Made by a program: the position numbers and the translations under genes
Assembly: GCF_011045035.1 (NCBI RefSeq)
Contig: NZ_JAALAA010000001.1
Coordinates: 390,566 to 454,565, forward strand
From: Nocardioides turkmenicus
Lineage (GTDB): Bacteria; Actinomycetota; Actinomycetes; Propionibacteriales; Nocardioidaceae
Length of the DNA stretch: 64,000 nucleotides
Direction of reading: 5' to 3'
Shown here: positions 51,400 through 61,155 of the stretch, one piece after another
Layout of the letters: every line of letters starts with the position of its first letter
Position numbering within the stretch: position 1 is the stretch's first letter
Notes under the pieces: model-generated
What the model was told of the DNA's origin: nothing
The model's input: only the letters and a program-made list of their open reading frames with translations
Databases searched by the model: none

Positions 51400-51522
51400 G
51401 CTGCGACGGTCTCACCGACCACCGACAATTTTGCTTTCGTACGGTTGCGTGCGGCGTGTCACCACCATCGCAGCGCGGTATTCGAGGCGGCGATCGTCGG
51501 GCCGGGTCCCTACACTTGGGAT

Positions 51523-52785
51523 ATGGAGGTCTCTGCGTACGCGACGCTCCCCGACACGGTCCGGGGGCGCATCGTCGCGCTCACGGCCGGGGTGCTTCCC
51601 GACGTCGTGCGCCTCCCGCCCGCGCTCAAGCGGATCGCCGACTTCGCGCCCGCCCGGCGGGCCAAGGCAGGCGGCGCGATGATCGCCTCGGTGCTCGAGA
51701 GCGACGACGAGGTGCGGGAGAAGGTCGGGACCCAGCTGCGCCCGGCGTACGTCTCCGAGGGCGGCGACGACGTCGCCCTGCCCGACGACCCGGCCGAGGC
51801 GGCCGCCGTCGCCTGGCTCGTCCGTCCCGACGGCTGGGAGGTCTCCCTCAAGGAGGCCCTGGACCGGCTGGATGCCGCCTCCGTCCCGGCGGTCGACGCC
51901 GAGGTCGCCCGCCTGCGCAGCAAGCTCGCCGCGGCCGAGGACGAGATCCGCGAGGTGCGGGCCGACCGCAAGGCGCGCATCGACGAACTCAAGGCCGACA
52001 ACACCACGCTGCGCCGCAAGCTCGGCGAGGCCCGGGCCGCCGCCCGCGAGGCCGGCACCGGGCTCGACGAGGCCCTCACCGAGGCTCGCGAGGCGCTCGC
52101 CCGCGCCGAGGACGAGCTCGCCTCCCGCGACCGGCAGCTGCGCCAGCTCCGCAGCCAGATCGACAAGCTGGAGCGCGAGGCGGCCGCCGAGCGGCGTACG
52201 TCGAAGACCGACCGCGAGGACGCCTCCCTGCGCGCCCGGTTCCTGCTCGACACCCTCCTCGACGCCGCCGGCGGGCTCCGCCGCGAGCTCGCCCTGCCGC
52301 CGGTCACCGGCACGCCGGGCGAGCGGGTCGAGGCCGAGCTGGCCTCCGCCGACGCCGCGGCCGGCGCCGGGGTGACCAGCAGCGCCCATCTCGAGCAGTT
52401 CCTGTCCATGCCACGAGTCCGGCTCATCGTCGACGGCTACAACGTCTCCAAGGCCCTGTGGCCCGACTCGGCGCTCGACGCCCAGCGGCTCCGGCTGCTG
52501 CGCGCGATCGCCCCGGTCGCGGCCCGCACCGGCGCCGAGACGACCGTGGTCTTCGACGCCCACTCCGCCTCCGTACGTCCCACCGCGGTGCCTCCGCGCG
52601 GCGTCAAGGTCCTCTTCTCCCCCGAGGGCGTCATCGCCGACGACGTGATCCGCGACCTCGTCGATGCCGAGCCGGCCGGCCGCGTCGTCCTCGTCGCCAC
52701 CGACGACGCCGAGATCATCAAGGACGTACGCCGCGCCGGTGCCCGCACCGTCCCGCTCTCCTCGCTCTCGCCGCTGCTGGGCTGA
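51523..52785 (+). CDS. NYN (PIN-like) domain RNase-like protein with coiled coil
   Basis: A 420-residue protein. The N-terminal region is mixed helical (residues 1-125), a long Ala/Glu/Arg coiled coil spans about 130-245, and the C-terminal NYN domain has RLIVDGYNVSKALWP (~308), TTVVFDAHSAS, GVIADDVIRDLVDA and VLVATDDAEI, with the acidic residues of a PIN-type nuclease. The RNA target is unknown. TACACT at 51511-51516 lies 6 nt before the ATG, so expression is probably leaderless; the frame is open upstream. Confidence 0.87.
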   Translation: MEVSAYATLPDTVRGRIVALTAGVLPDVVRLPPALKRIADFAPARRAKAGGAMIASVLESDDEVREKVGTQLRPAYVSEGGDDVALPDDPAEAAAVAWLVRPDGWEVSLKEALDRLDAASVPAVDAEVARLRSKLAAAEDEIREVRADRKARIDELKADNTTLRRKLGEARAAAREAGTGLDEALTEAREALARAEDELASRDRQLRQLRSQIDKLEREAAAERRTSKTDREDASLRARFLLDTLLDAAGGLRRELALPPVTGTPGERVEAELASADAAAGAGVTSSAHLEQFLSMPRVRLIVDGYNVSKALWPDSALDAQRLRLLRAIAPVAARTGAETTVVFDAHSASVRPTAVPPRGVKVLFSPEGVIADDVIRDLVDAEPAGRVVLVATDDAEIIKDVRRAGARTVPLSSLSPLLG

Positions 52786-52822
52786 CACATCCTGTCGGCG
52801 CTGGCCGCTAGTGTGTTCGAAC

Positions 52823-54574
52823 ATGAGCAGTGCGGCGGTTCGTGAGGCGCGGAAGGAGATGCGCGCCCGGGCCATGGCACGCCGCCACCAGGAGGCGGCG
52901 GGCCGCTGGGAGGCGCAGCGTGGCTTCGACGAGCTCGGCCGGCCGCTGCGCGACCTCACCTTCTGCGTGGTCGACCTGGAGACGACCGGCCAGAGCCCAG
53001 ACAACGGCGGCATGATCACCGAGATCGGCGCGGTGAAGGTGCGCGGCGGGGAGGTGCTGGGCGAGTTCCAGACGCTGGTCAACCCGCACACCGGCATCCC
53101 GCCGTCGATCGCCGTCCTGACCGGGATCACCAACTCCATGGTCGCCTCCTCCCCCACGATCGAGTCGGTGCTGCCGGCGTTCCTCGAGTTCGCCGAGGGC
53201 TGCGTGCTCGTCGCCCACAACGCCGGCTTCGACGTCGGCTTCCTCAAGCACTTCGCGGCGAAGCAGGAGCGACCGTGGCCGAGGTTCGAGGTGCTCGACA
53301 CGGTCAAGATCGCCCGCCGGGTGGTCACCCGCGACGAGGCACCCAACCACAAGCTCGGCTCGCTGGCCCGGGTCTTCGGCTCGCCCACGACCCCCAACCA
53401 CCGAGCGCTCCAGGACGCCCGCGCGACCGTCGACGTCCTCCACGGCCTGATGGAGCGCCTCGGCAACCTCGGCGTGCTGACGCTGGAGGACCTGGCCGCC
53501 TTCTCGGCCAAGGTCACCACCGCCCAGCGCAAGAAGCGCCACCTGGCCGAGGACCTGCCCCACGCTCCCGGGGTCTACCTGTTCAAGGACGAGAAGGGCC
53601 GGGTGCTCTACATCGGCACGTCGAAGGACCTGCGCACCCGCGTACGCACCTACTTCACGGCCTCCGAGACCCGCTCCCGGATGGGCGAGATGGTCGGGCT
53701 GGCCACGACCGTGCAGGGCATCGAGTGCGCGACCGCGCTGGAGGCGGGGGTGCGCGAGCTCCGGCTCATCGGCGAGCACAAGCCGCCCTACAACCGCCGC
53801 TCGCGGCGTCCCGAGAAGATGCACTTCATCAAGCTCACCCGAGAGCCGTGGCCCCGGCTCTCGCTGGTCAAGCAGGTCCTCGACGACGACGCGGACTACC
53901 TCGGCCCGTTCGGCTCCAAGAAGGTCGCCGAGAAGGCCCTCCAGGCGCTCCACGACACGTTCCCGATCCGGCAGTGCTCCGACCGGCTCCCGCTGCTCCC
54001 GCGCCGCACGCCGTGCGTCCTCGCCGAGCTCCACCGCTGCCTGAGCCCGTGCGACCAGAGCGTGCCCGCCGAGACGTACGCCGCGTTGGTGGCGCGGGTC
54101 CGGGAGTCGCTGCTCCACCGGCCCGACGAGGTGGTCGAGTCGATCACCGAGCGGCTCACCGGCCTCGCGGAGCAGGAGCGGTTCGAGGAGGCGGCCGTCC
54201 ACCGCGACCGGATGACCTCCTACCTGCGCGCGGCCGCCCGCACCCAGCGGCTCAGCGGCCTGACCCGCCTGCCCGACCTCACCGCGATCCGGCGTGAGGA
54301 CGACGGCCGCTGGGCGGTCCACGTCGTCCGCTACGGCCGGCTCGCCGCGGCCGGCGTGATCCCGCGCGACGCCAACGCGCACGCCTATGTCGCCGACCTC
54401 CAGCTCAGCGCCGAGACGGTCCTGGACGCGCCCGGCCCGGTGCCGGCCGCGAGTGCCGAGGAGACCGAGCTGGTGCTGCGCTGGCTGGAGTCACCGGGCG
54501 TACGCCTCGCCCACATCGAAGGCGATTGGACCTGCCCGATCGGTGGTGCGGGCCGGCGGGCAGCGGCGCTCTAG
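52823..54574 (+). CDS. DEDDh exonuclease fused to a UvrC-like GIY-YIG nuclease domain
   Basis: A 583-residue fusion. The 3'-5' exonuclease domain (about 45-215) has VVDLETTGQ, HNAGFDVGFL and HRALQDARAT (the DEDDh residues). The GIY-YIG domain (about 245-330) begins with APGVYLFKDEKGRVLYIGTSKDLRTRVRTYF and is followed by a UvrC-like region (EHKPPYNRR, CSDRLPLLPR, CVLAELHRCLSPC). It resembles Rv2191. A DNA-repair role is likely. TAGTGT (52809-52814) is 8 nt from the ATG, and GTTCGAAC, a single half of an SOS-like element, lies between them. Confidence 0.88.
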   Translation: MSSAAVREARKEMRARAMARRHQEAAGRWEAQRGFDELGRPLRDLTFCVVDLETTGQSPDNGGMITEIGAVKVRGGEVLGEFQTLVNPHTGIPPSIAVLTGITNSMVASSPTIESVLPAFLEFAEGCVLVAHNAGFDVGFLKHFAAKQERPWPRFEVLDTVKIARRVVTRDEAPNHKLGSLARVFGSPTTPNHRALQDARATVDVLHGLMERLGNLGVLTLEDLAAFSAKVTTAQRKKRHLAEDLPHAPGVYLFKDEKGRVLYIGTSKDLRTRVRTYFTASETRSRMGEMVGLATTVQGIECATALEAGVRELRLIGEHKPPYNRRSRRPEKMHFIKLTREPWPRLSLVKQVLDDDADYLGPFGSKKVAEKALQALHDTFPIRQCSDRLPLLPRRTPCVLAELHRCLSPCDQSVPAETYAALVARVRESLLHRPDEVVESITERLTGLAEQERFEEAAVHRDRMTSYLRAAARTQRLSGLTRLPDLTAIRREDDGRWAVHVVRYGRLAAAGVIPRDANAHAYVADLQLSAETVLDAPGPVPAASAEETELVLRWLESPGVRLAHIEGDWTCPIGGAGRRAAAL

Positions 54575-54597
54575 ACGGATCCGCTAACGTGACCTGC

Positions 54598-54876
54598 GTG
54601 ATCACAGCGATCGTCTTCATCAATGCCGAGGTCTCCCAGATCCCCGAGGTGGCCGAGGCCGTCGCCGCCATCGACGGCGTCAGCGAGGTCTACTCCGTCA
54701 CCGGCCAGATCGACCTGATCGCCCTGGTGCGCGTCCACGCCCACGAGGACGTGGCCGCGGTCGTCGCCGACAAGGTCAACAAGGTCCCCGGCGTGCTCGA
54801 GACCGAGACCCACATCGCCTTCCGCACCTACTCCCAGGTCGACCTGGAAGCCGCGTTCTCCATCGGCCTGGACTAA
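54598..54876 (+). CDS. Lrp/AsnC-type ligand-binding (RAM) domain protein
   Basis: A 92-residue stand-alone RAM domain: AIVFINAEVSQIPEVAEAVAAIDGVSEVYSVTGQIDLIALVRV, the typical alpha-beta fold of Lrp effector domains, with no DNA-binding domain. Such proteins bind amino acids or modulate full-length Lrp proteins. TAACGT (54585-54590) is 7 nt from the GTG, so the mRNA is probably leaderless. It converges on trpD with a 35-bp gap. Confidence 0.88.
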   Translation: MITAIVFINAEVSQIPEVAEAVAAIDGVSEVYSVTGQIDLIALVRVHAHEDVAAVVADKVNKVPGVLETETHIAFRTYSQVDLEAAFSIGLD

Positions 54877-54911
54877 CTCGTGTGGGCCGACTCGGCGCGT
54901 GATCCCCTACC

Positions 54912-55949
54912 TCAACGCGAAGTAGCCGCGACCCACCGATCGAGCACACCCTGCGCCGCTCCGGAGTCGATCGACTCCGCAGCCCGCGCGATCCCCCCGG
55001 CGAGCCGCTCGTCGACGCTGCCGGAGCCGGCGTCGTGGACCGCGAGGGCGGCACCGGCGTTGAGCAGCACGGCGTCACGTACGGCGCCCTTCTCCCCGGC
55101 CAGCAGCCGGCGGACGACGGCGGCGTTGTAGGCGGCGTCCTCGCCGCGCAGGTCCTCCGCGGTGGCCCGGGCGATGCCGTGGTCGAGCGGCTCGACGGTC
55201 GCCTCGGTGACGACGCCCTGCGAGACCATCCACACGTGGGAGGTCGTCGTGGTGGTGAGCTCGTCGAGGCCGTCGTCGCCGCGGAAGACCCAGGCATCGA
55301 CGCCGCGACGGGCGAAGACACCGGCCATGACCGGCGCGGCGGAGGCGTCGGCGCAGCCGATCGCGGAGGACGCCGGACGCGCCGGGTTGGTCAGCGGCCC
55401 GAGCAGGTTGAAGACGGTGGCGATGCCGATCTCACGCCGCGCGGCGGCCGCGTGGCGCATCGCGGGGTGGAAGGCGGCGGCGAACAGGAAGGTGATCCCG
55501 GCCTCCTCGGCCACCTCGCCGACCCGGGAGACGTCGAGGTCGAGCCGGATGCCGAGCGCTTCGAGCACGTCGGCCGACCCCGACTTGGAGGAGGCTGAGC
55601 GGTTGCCGTGCTTGACGATCTTGGCGCCGGCGCCGGCCGCGACGATCGCCGACATCGTCGAGATGTTGACCGAGAACGACCGGTCACCACCGGTGCCGAC
55701 GATGTCGAGCACGCGCCCGGGCACGAAGATCGGGTTGGCCTTGGCCAGCATGCCGTCGGCGACCCCGGCGAGCTCGTCGACGGTCTCGCCCTTGGCACGC
55801 AGCGCCACCGCGAAGGCGGCGATCTGCGCGCTGGTCGCTTCACCGGAGAGGATCTCCCCCATCGCCCACGCCGCCTGGTGCGCGGACAGCGACTGCCCTG
55901 CGACCAGCGTGGTGAGGACCTCGGGCCAGGAGTTGGGGGCGGACGTCAT
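54912..55949 (-). CDS. trpD: Anthranilate phosphoribosyltransferase
   Basis: A 345-residue enzyme of tryptophan synthesis that joins anthranilate and PRPP. Motifs: [15 protein letters not shown] (PRPP loop, about residues 84-98), [37 protein letters not shown] and [13 protein letters not shown]. No other trp gene is adjacent. Its ATG overlaps the stop of the receiver-like gene (ATGA). Same position as Rv2192c. Confidence 0.94.
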   Translation of the reverse strand: MTSAPNSWPEVLTTLVAGQSLSAHQAAWAMGEILSGEATSAQIAAFAVALRAKGETVDELAGVADGMLAKANPIFVPGRVLDIVGTGGDRSFSVNISTMSAIVAAGAGAKIVKHGNRSASSKSGSADVLEALGIRLDLDVSRVGEVAEEAGITFLFAAAFHPAMRHAAAARREIGIATVFNLLGPLTNPARPASSAIGCADASAAPVMAGVFARRGVDAWVFRGDDGLDELTTTTTSHVWMVSQGVVTEATVEPLDHGIARATAEDLRGEDAAYNAAVVRRLLAGEKGAVRDAVLLNAGAALAVHDAGSGSVDERLAGGIARAAESIDSGAAQGVLDRWVAATSR

Positions 55950-56356
55950 GCGCCAACGTTAACGGGGCGCAGCAGTCCCACGACCGTCCGGGCCAGCTCG
56001 AACGGGTCCAGCGGGTGCGCGACGGTGGCTTCCGCACGCGACCAGGTGGCGAGCCAGGCGTCCTGAGGACGACCGATGAGGACCACGATCGGCGGCGCAT
56101 CCCGCACCTCGTCCTTGACCGCCTTGGCGATCCCCAGCCCACCGGCCGGAGCCGTCTCGCCGTCGAGCACGGCCAGTGCCAGGCCACCGGCGTCGAGCTG
56201 CGCGCGCACGGCCGGTTCGGTCGCCACCTCGACGTACTCCACCTCCGGCAGAGAGGGGTGCGGACGGCGCCCGAGAGCGAGGATCACCTGCTTGCGTACG
56301 TCGACGTCGTCGCTGTAGACGAGGATCTTCAGTGGATTCGAGGTGGTGTCGGTCAC
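55946..56356 (-). CDS. Response-regulator receiver-like protein
   Basis: A 136-residue protein with a CheY-like fold: [20 protein letters not shown] at the start, ALAVLDGE as the strand-3 region (about 60-67), and [39 protein letters not shown] at the end. The strand-3 Asp (LAVLDG) is in the phosphoacceptor position, and a Lys equivalent in the C-terminal half is absent (AHPLDP), so it may be a degenerate receiver. GTG start is 6 nt after TAGCAT (leaderless). It is coupled to trpD. Confidence 0.75.
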   Translation of the reverse strand: MTDTTSNPLKILVYSDDVDVRKQVILALGRRPHPSLPEVEYVEVATEPAVRAQLDAGGLALAVLDGETAPAGGLGIAKAVKDEVRDAPPIVVLIGRPQDAWLATWSRAEATVAHPLDPFELARTVVGLLRPVNVGA

Positions 56357-56495
56357 ACCCCGATGCTAGCGCCAACACCAGGGTCCGCGGCCATATGTCA
56401 CACACCGAGCCTGAGCGGTGTCCAAGGGTTGTGAAGGCACCCTCGGGCACGACACACAGGGTCCCAAGAAGACTCTGGGAAAGGGGCAGGACATA

Positions 56496-57161
56496 ATGGC
56501 GGGCGTGGCGACAGTATCGACTCTTCCAACAGCCCGCCTGCACGGGCATCACGACCGTCCGAGCATGGTCAGCGTGGGGACGATCATCTGGCTCGCAAGC
56601 GAGCTGATGTTCTTCGCGGCGCTGTTCGCGGCCTACTTCACGATCCGCGCGGTCAGCCCCGAGGTGTGGCAGGCCAACACCGACGGGCTCAACATCCCGT
56701 TCGCGGCCGTGAACACGACCATCCTCGTGCTGTCGTCGTTCACCTGCCAGTTCGGCGTCTTCGCCGCCGAGCGCGGCCAGGTCGGGCGCAAGGGCTCCCT
56801 GCTCGCGATCCACCTGTGGGGTCTGCGTGAGTGGTTCATCCTCACCTACCTCATGGGCGCGGTCTTCATCGCCGGTCAGGCGACCGAGTACGCCGCCCTG
56901 GTGCAGGAAGGCATCGCCCTCAACCGCGGCATCACCGGTCCCGACGACCCCTACGGCTCGGTCTTCTACCTGACGACGGGCTTCCACGGTCTGCACGTCA
57001 CCGGCGGCCTGATCGCCTTCCTGTTCGTGCTCGGCCGGACCTACGTCGCCAAGCGCTTCACCCACGAGCAGGCCGTCTCCGCGATCGTCGTGTCCTACTA
57101 CTGGCACTTCGTCGACGTGGTGTGGATCGGCCTGTTCGCGACCATCTACCTCCTCAAGTGA
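56496..57161 (+). CDS. ctaE: Cytochrome c oxidase subunit III (aa3-type)
   Basis: A 221-residue membrane protein with about five helices, as in the actinobacterial oxidase. Signatures: [38 protein letters not shown] and [23 protein letters not shown] (subunit III, with conserved His and Glu). ATG at 56496 has GGGGCAGGA upstream. It is the first gene of ctaE-qcrCAB, which encodes parts of the bcc-aa3 supercomplex that passes electrons from menaquinol to oxygen. Confidence 0.95.
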   Translation: MAGVATVSTLPTARLHGHHDRPSMVSVGTIIWLASELMFFAALFAAYFTIRAVSPEVWQANTDGLNIPFAAVNTTILVLSSFTCQFGVFAAERGQVGRKGSLLAIHLWGLREWFILTYLMGAVFIAGQATEYAALVQEGIALNRGITGPDDPYGSVFYLTTGFHGLHVTGGLIAFLFVLGRTYVAKRFTHEQAVSAIVVSYYWHFVDVVWIGLFATIYLLK

Positions 57162-57174
57162 CCAAGGACTGAAT

Positions 57175-58056
57175 GTGCGTCTACTGAACCGCTCCGTCGG
57201 TCGACTGTCGCGGCACCGTCGCCGCCCGTTGGCCGGTGCCGCCGTGCTCCTGGTCGCCCTGTTGAGCACGGGTGGCGCGTACGCCGCTCTCGCTCCGGCC
57301 TCCCAGGCCGAGCAGGAGAAGGACAACGCTGCTCTCGTCGCCGAGGGCAAAGAGCTCTTCATGATCAACTGCTCCACCTGCCACGGCTCCAACGGTGAGG
57401 GCATCACCACCCAGAACGGCAAGCTCTACGGTCCGTCGCTGATCGGCGTCGGTGCCGCCTCCGTCGACTTCCAGGTCGGCACCGGCCGGATGCCGATGGC
57501 CCAGCCCGGCGCCCAGGTCGAGGTCAAGGACCCCAGCTTCAACCAGGACGAGATCGACGCCATGGCCGCGTACGTCGCCAGCCTCGGCCCCGGCCCGGCG
57601 ATCCCGGACAAGGAGCAGTACGACCCGGAGACCTACGCCTCCGAGAAGGAGAAGGAGGAGGCCGTCACCCTCGGTGGCCAGATCTTCCTGACCAACTGCA
57701 CCGCCTGCCACAACTTCACCGGTGCCGGCGGCGCGATGCCGCGCGGCGGCGAGGCTCCGAGCATCCTCAACACCGACCCGAAGCACATCTACGAGGCGAT
57801 GCTGACCGGTCCGCAGTCCATGGACACCTTCTCCGACGGCAACATCAGCCCGGAGGAGAAGAAGGCGGTCATCTCCTACGTCGAGTCGATGAGGGAGCAG
57901 CCCAACTACGGCGGCTTCAACAATGGCTCGCTCGGTCCGGTGACCGAGGGCATCGTCGCCTGGATCGTCGGAATCGGCGTCCTGGTGGCCTTCGCCGTGT
58001 GGATCGCCTCGCACACCACGCGCACCAACCAGACCAAGAAGGGATCTGCCAAGTGA
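57175..58056 (+). CDS. qcrC: Cytochrome bc1 complex di-haem cytochrome c subunit
   Basis: A 293-residue subunit with an N-terminal signal/anchor (about 17-40), two cytochrome c domains with haem-binding CSTCH (about residues 67-71) and CTACH (about 176-180), and a C-terminal membrane helix (about 262-282). It relays electrons from the Rieske protein directly to the aa3 oxidase, replacing a soluble cytochrome c. GTG start with AAGGA upstream; its TGA overlaps qcrA (GTGA). Confidence 0.95.
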   Translation: MRLLNRSVGRLSRHRRRPLAGAAVLLVALLSTGGAYAALAPASQAEQEKDNAALVAEGKELFMINCSTCHGSNGEGITTQNGKLYGPSLIGVGAASVDFQVGTGRMPMAQPGAQVEVKDPSFNQDEIDAMAAYVASLGPGPAIPDKEQYDPETYASEKEKEEAVTLGGQIFLTNCTACHNFTGAGGAMPRGGEAPSILNTDPKHIYEAMLTGPQSMDTFSDGNISPEEKKAVISYVESMREQPNYGGFNNGSLGPVTEGIVAWIVGIGVLVAFAVWIASHTTRTNQTKKGSAK

Positions 58057-59216
58057 GCAGCGACCTCAGCGAGATCGAGAAGCACGACGACTCGCACCCC
58101 GAGCTCAACGCGCACACCGACGCGCTGCTGCCCGACCCGGGTATGCACGAGCATCACTGGCGTCCTACCGACGTCGACCCGAAGGCGGAGAAGCGCGCCG
58201 AGCGTCAGGTGAGCCTCTTCTTCGGTCTCTCCGCGCTGTGCTCGGTGCTGTTCGTGGTCGCCTACTTCACGGTCGAGCCGGGCTACGACGGTGACGTCCT
58301 GGCAGGCTACGGCGCCTCCAACCTGGCGCTGGGTGCGAGCCTCGGCTTCGCCCTGCTGTTCCTCGGCATCGGCGTGATCCAGTGGGCCCGCAAGCTGGTC
58401 GTCGACATCGAGATGAGCGAGGAGCGCCACCCGGCGTCTCCCGCGCCCGCCACGCGCGAGGTCGCTCTCGCCGAGCTCAAGGCGGCGCTCAACGAGTCCG
58501 GCATGGCTCGCCGTCCCTTCATCCGCAACGCGATGATCGGCTCGGCCGCTCTGCTGGGTCTGCCCGCGATCGTGATGCTCAAGGACCTGGGCCAGACCAA
58601 CGCCCAGATCACCGAGGAGCAGCCCTACCCGGGCGCCGGCCTCGAGCACACCGTCTGGGACGCCGGCGTGAGGGTCGTACGCGACGTGGTCGGCACCCCG
58701 ATCCGCCCGGGCGACCTGGAGGTCGGTGACCTGGTCAATGCCGAGCCGGCGACGATCTTCGACGGCAGCCTCCACGGCGCGCCGCTGCAGATCGCGAAGT
58801 CGAAGGCGGCCACCATCCTGCTTCGGATGGACCCCAACGACATCACCAACGACGTGACCCGCAACTGGTCGGTCAACGGCATCGTGGCCTACTCCAAGAT
58901 CTGCACCCACGTCGGTTGCCCGATCTCGCTGAACGAGCGCACCACGCACCACCTGCTGTGCCCGTGCCACCAGTCGACCTTCGACCTCGCCGACCACGGC
59001 AAGGTCATCTTCGGTCCGGCCGGCCGCCACCTCCCGCAGCTGCCCCTGGGCGTCGACGCGGACGGTTTCCTCGTTGCCCTCTCGGACTACCCTGAGCCTG
59101 TGGGCGTCAGCTACTGGGAGCGCAACACCTACGACATCGACGAGATCTTCGACGAGTGGTCCGAGGACCACGCCGCCGATGCTGAGCAGTACGGCTACAA
59201 GGAGGGCGGACAGTGA
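58053..59216 (+). CDS. qcrA: Cytochrome bc1 complex Rieske iron-sulfur subunit
   Basis: A 387-residue protein with three N-terminal membrane helices (about 63-80, 92-115 and 163-185) and a C-terminal Rieske domain. The [2Fe-2S] ligands are in CTHVGCP and CPCHQSTFD. The long N-terminus is typical of actinobacteria. It overlaps qcrC and qcrB by 4 bp each. Confidence 0.95.
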   Translation: MSSDLSEIEKHDDSHPELNAHTDALLPDPGMHEHHWRPTDVDPKAEKRAERQVSLFFGLSALCSVLFVVAYFTVEPGYDGDVLAGYGASNLALGASLGFALLFLGIGVIQWARKLVVDIEMSEERHPASPAPATREVALAELKAALNESGMARRPFIRNAMIGSAALLGLPAIVMLKDLGQTNAQITEEQPYPGAGLEHTVWDAGVRVVRDVVGTPIRPGDLEVGDLVNAEPATIFDGSLHGAPLQIAKSKAATILLRMDPNDITNDVTRNWSVNGIVAYSKICTHVGCPISLNERTTHHLLCPCHQSTFDLADHGKVIFGPAGRHLPQLPLGVDADGFLVALSDYPEPVGVSYWERNTYDIDEIFDEWSEDHAADAEQYGYKEGGQ

Positions 59217-60940
59217 GCACCGACACGTCCAAGGTTGCTGCCAGCAACGGCACCAACCCGGCGACGCCTGCGGGCAAGCCGACCAAGGCCGGCGCGGCGG
59301 CCAACTGGGCCGACGAGCGCCTGAACCTGAGCGGCTTCAGCAAGTTCCTCTCCCGCAAGATCTTCCCCGACCACTGGTCGTTCATGCTGGGTGAGATCGC
59401 GCTGTGGAGCTTCGTGGTCCTGCTCGTCACCGGTGTCTTCCTGACCCTGTGGTTCAAGCCCTCGATGGCCGAGATCACCTACCAGGGCTCCTACGCACCG
59501 CTGCGCGGCATCGACATGTCCGAGGCGATGGCCTCGACGCTGGAGATCTCCTTCGACGTACGCGGCGGTCTGCTGCTGCGTCAGGTCCACCACTGGGCGG
59601 CGATGATCTTCATCGCCGGCATGATGGTGCACATGATGCGCGTGTTCTTCACCGGCGCGCACCGCAAGCCGCGTGAGATCAACTGGGTCATCGGCGCGAC
59701 GCTGCTGCTCCTCGGCACGCTCGAGGGCTTCACCGGCTACTCGCTCCCCGACGACCTGCTCTCCGGCACCGGCATCCGGGCCGCGGACGGGTTCATCATG
59801 GCTATCCCGATCGTGGGGACGTACATCTCGTTCTTCCTGTTCGGAGGCGAGTTCCCAGGCGACGACATCATCCCGCGCCTGTTCACGATCCACGTGCTGC
59901 TGATCCCGGCGCTGCTGCTGGCGCTGATCGGGGCCCATCTGATCCTGCTGATCTACCACAAGCACACCCACTGGCCTGGACCCGGGCGCAGCGAGAAGAA
60001 CGTCGTCGGCTACCCGATGGTGCCGAACTACATCTCCAAGATGACCGGCTTCTTCTTCATCACCTTCGGTGTGACCGCCCTGCTCGGCGCCTTCTTCTCG
60101 CTCAACCCGGTGTGGAAGTTCGGTCCGTACGACCCGACCAAGGTCACCGCGGGCTCGCAGCCTGACTGGTACATGGGCTGGCCTGACGGCGCGCTGCGCA
60201 TCATGCCGGGCTGGGAGTCGCACTTCTGGGGCTCGACCTGGTCGTGGAACATCTTCTTCCCGGTCATCGTGCTGCCGATGGTGGCCTGGATGGTCGTGCT
60301 GCTGCTCCCCTTCATCGAGGCCTGGATCACCGGCGACAAGCGCGAGCACCACCTGCTCCAGCGCCCGCGCAACGCTCCGACCCGCACCGCCACGTTCGTC
60401 GCCCTGATGACGTTCTACGCGGGCTTCTGGGCCGCGGGCGGCAACGACATCATCGCGATCAAGTTCGACCTCTCGATCAACCAGATCACCTACTTCCTGC
60501 GGGCGTTCGTGTTCCTGGGTCCGATCGCGGCGTTCATCATCACGCGTCGTTGGTGCATCGCGCTGCAGCGTCACGACAACGAGAAGCTGCTGCACGGCTA
60601 CGAGACCGGCACGGTCATCCGTACGCCGGAGGGCGCCTACCACGAGAAGCACCTCCCGCTTCCCGAGGACGAGGCCTTCGCCATGACCGTCCGCGACCGC
60701 GGCCGGACCGGCGACGAGCCGGAGCTGAAGAAGAACGGCAAGCTGTCGCTGCGCGCCAAGCTCCGCGCCTTCTACTACGACCACGACGTCGACAAGCCGA
60801 CCGCCGAAGAGCTCAGCGAGGCACACCACCACGCCGAGCACGAGGCTCACGCCCTGGCCGCCCACGAGGGTCACCAGGTCGACGGTCACGACTTCGACGA
60901 TCACCGTCACTCGGCGATCGAGGAGCCCCTCAGCCGCTGA
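59213..60940 (+). CDS. qcrB: Cytochrome bc1 complex cytochrome b subunit
   Basis: A 575-residue subunit with about eight to nine helices. Haem-ligand helices: QVHHWAAMIFIAGMMVHMMRVFF and RLFTIHVLLIPALLLALIGAHLILLIYHKH. The quinol-site loop includes SLPDDLLSG. The C-terminal tail (about residues 520-575) is soluble and very rich in His/Asp/Glu. This subunit is the target of Q-cell inhibitors such as telacebec in M. tuberculosis. Last gene of the ctaE-qcrCAB operon. Confidence 0.95.
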   Translation: MSTDTSKVAASNGTNPATPAGKPTKAGAAANWADERLNLSGFSKFLSRKIFPDHWSFMLGEIALWSFVVLLVTGVFLTLWFKPSMAEITYQGSYAPLRGIDMSEAMASTLEISFDVRGGLLLRQVHHWAAMIFIAGMMVHMMRVFFTGAHRKPREINWVIGATLLLLGTLEGFTGYSLPDDLLSGTGIRAADGFIMAIPIVGTYISFFLFGGEFPGDDIIPRLFTIHVLLIPALLLALIGAHLILLIYHKHTHWPGPGRSEKNVVGYPMVPNYISKMTGFFFITFGVTALLGAFFSLNPVWKFGPYDPTKVTAGSQPDWYMGWPDGALRIMPGWESHFWGSTWSWNIFFPVIVLPMVAWMVVLLLPFIEAWITGDKREHHLLQRPRNAPTRTATFVALMTFYAGFWAAGGNDIIAIKFDLSINQITYFLRAFVFLGPIAAFIITRRWCIALQRHDNEKLLHGYETGTVIRTPEGAYHEKHLPLPEDEAFAMTVRDRGRTGDEPELKKNGKLSLRAKLRAFYYDHDVDKPTAEELSEAHHHAEHEAHALAAHEGHQVDGHDFDDHRHSAIEEPLSR

Positions 60941-60950
60941 GGTCCGACGC

Positions 60951-60980
60951 ATTGGTGGGCGAGCTTGCTCGCCCACCAAT
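60951..60980 (+). terminator. Palindrome after qcrB with GAGCTTGCTC core
   Basis: ATTGGTGGGCGAGC-TT-GCTCGCCCACCAAT has 14-bp arms and begins 11 nt after the qcrB stop, consistent with a terminator. The core GAGCTTGCTC is the reverse complement of GAGCAAGCTC in the hairpin after nfo. Confidence 0.7.
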
Positions 60981-60989
60981 GACCGGAGG

Positions 60990-61045
60990 AGATCGAGCGA
61001 GCCCCGCCCGCGAGCTTGCGAGCGGGCGACGGGCGGGTCGAGATC
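60990..61045. repeat. Second palindromic element after qcrB
   Basis: An imperfect outer pairing of GATCGAG (60991-60997) with CTCGATC-related sequence at 61038-61044 and inner GCCCGC/GCGGGC (61006-61011 with 61021-61026) around a GAGCTTGCGA loop. It repeats the GAGCTTGC motif of its neighbour. Together they fill the gap between qcrB and the YqeY-like gene. Confidence 0.5.
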
Positions 61046-61155
61046 CACATCAAGTACGCCACGTGGCGCCGTTCCCTCCGGGGACGGCGCCACGTGCGTT
61101 TTCCCGGCAGAAACCCGATTGCCCCGGGCCCGGCAGGAACCCTAGGGTCCAGCAC

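Noticed and set aside
52813..52822. TGTTCGAACA at the DEDDh nuclease start as a LexA box
   Set aside because: The consensus needs GAAC-N4-GTTC; here the half-sites abut as GTTCGAAC. Kept only as a weak observation.
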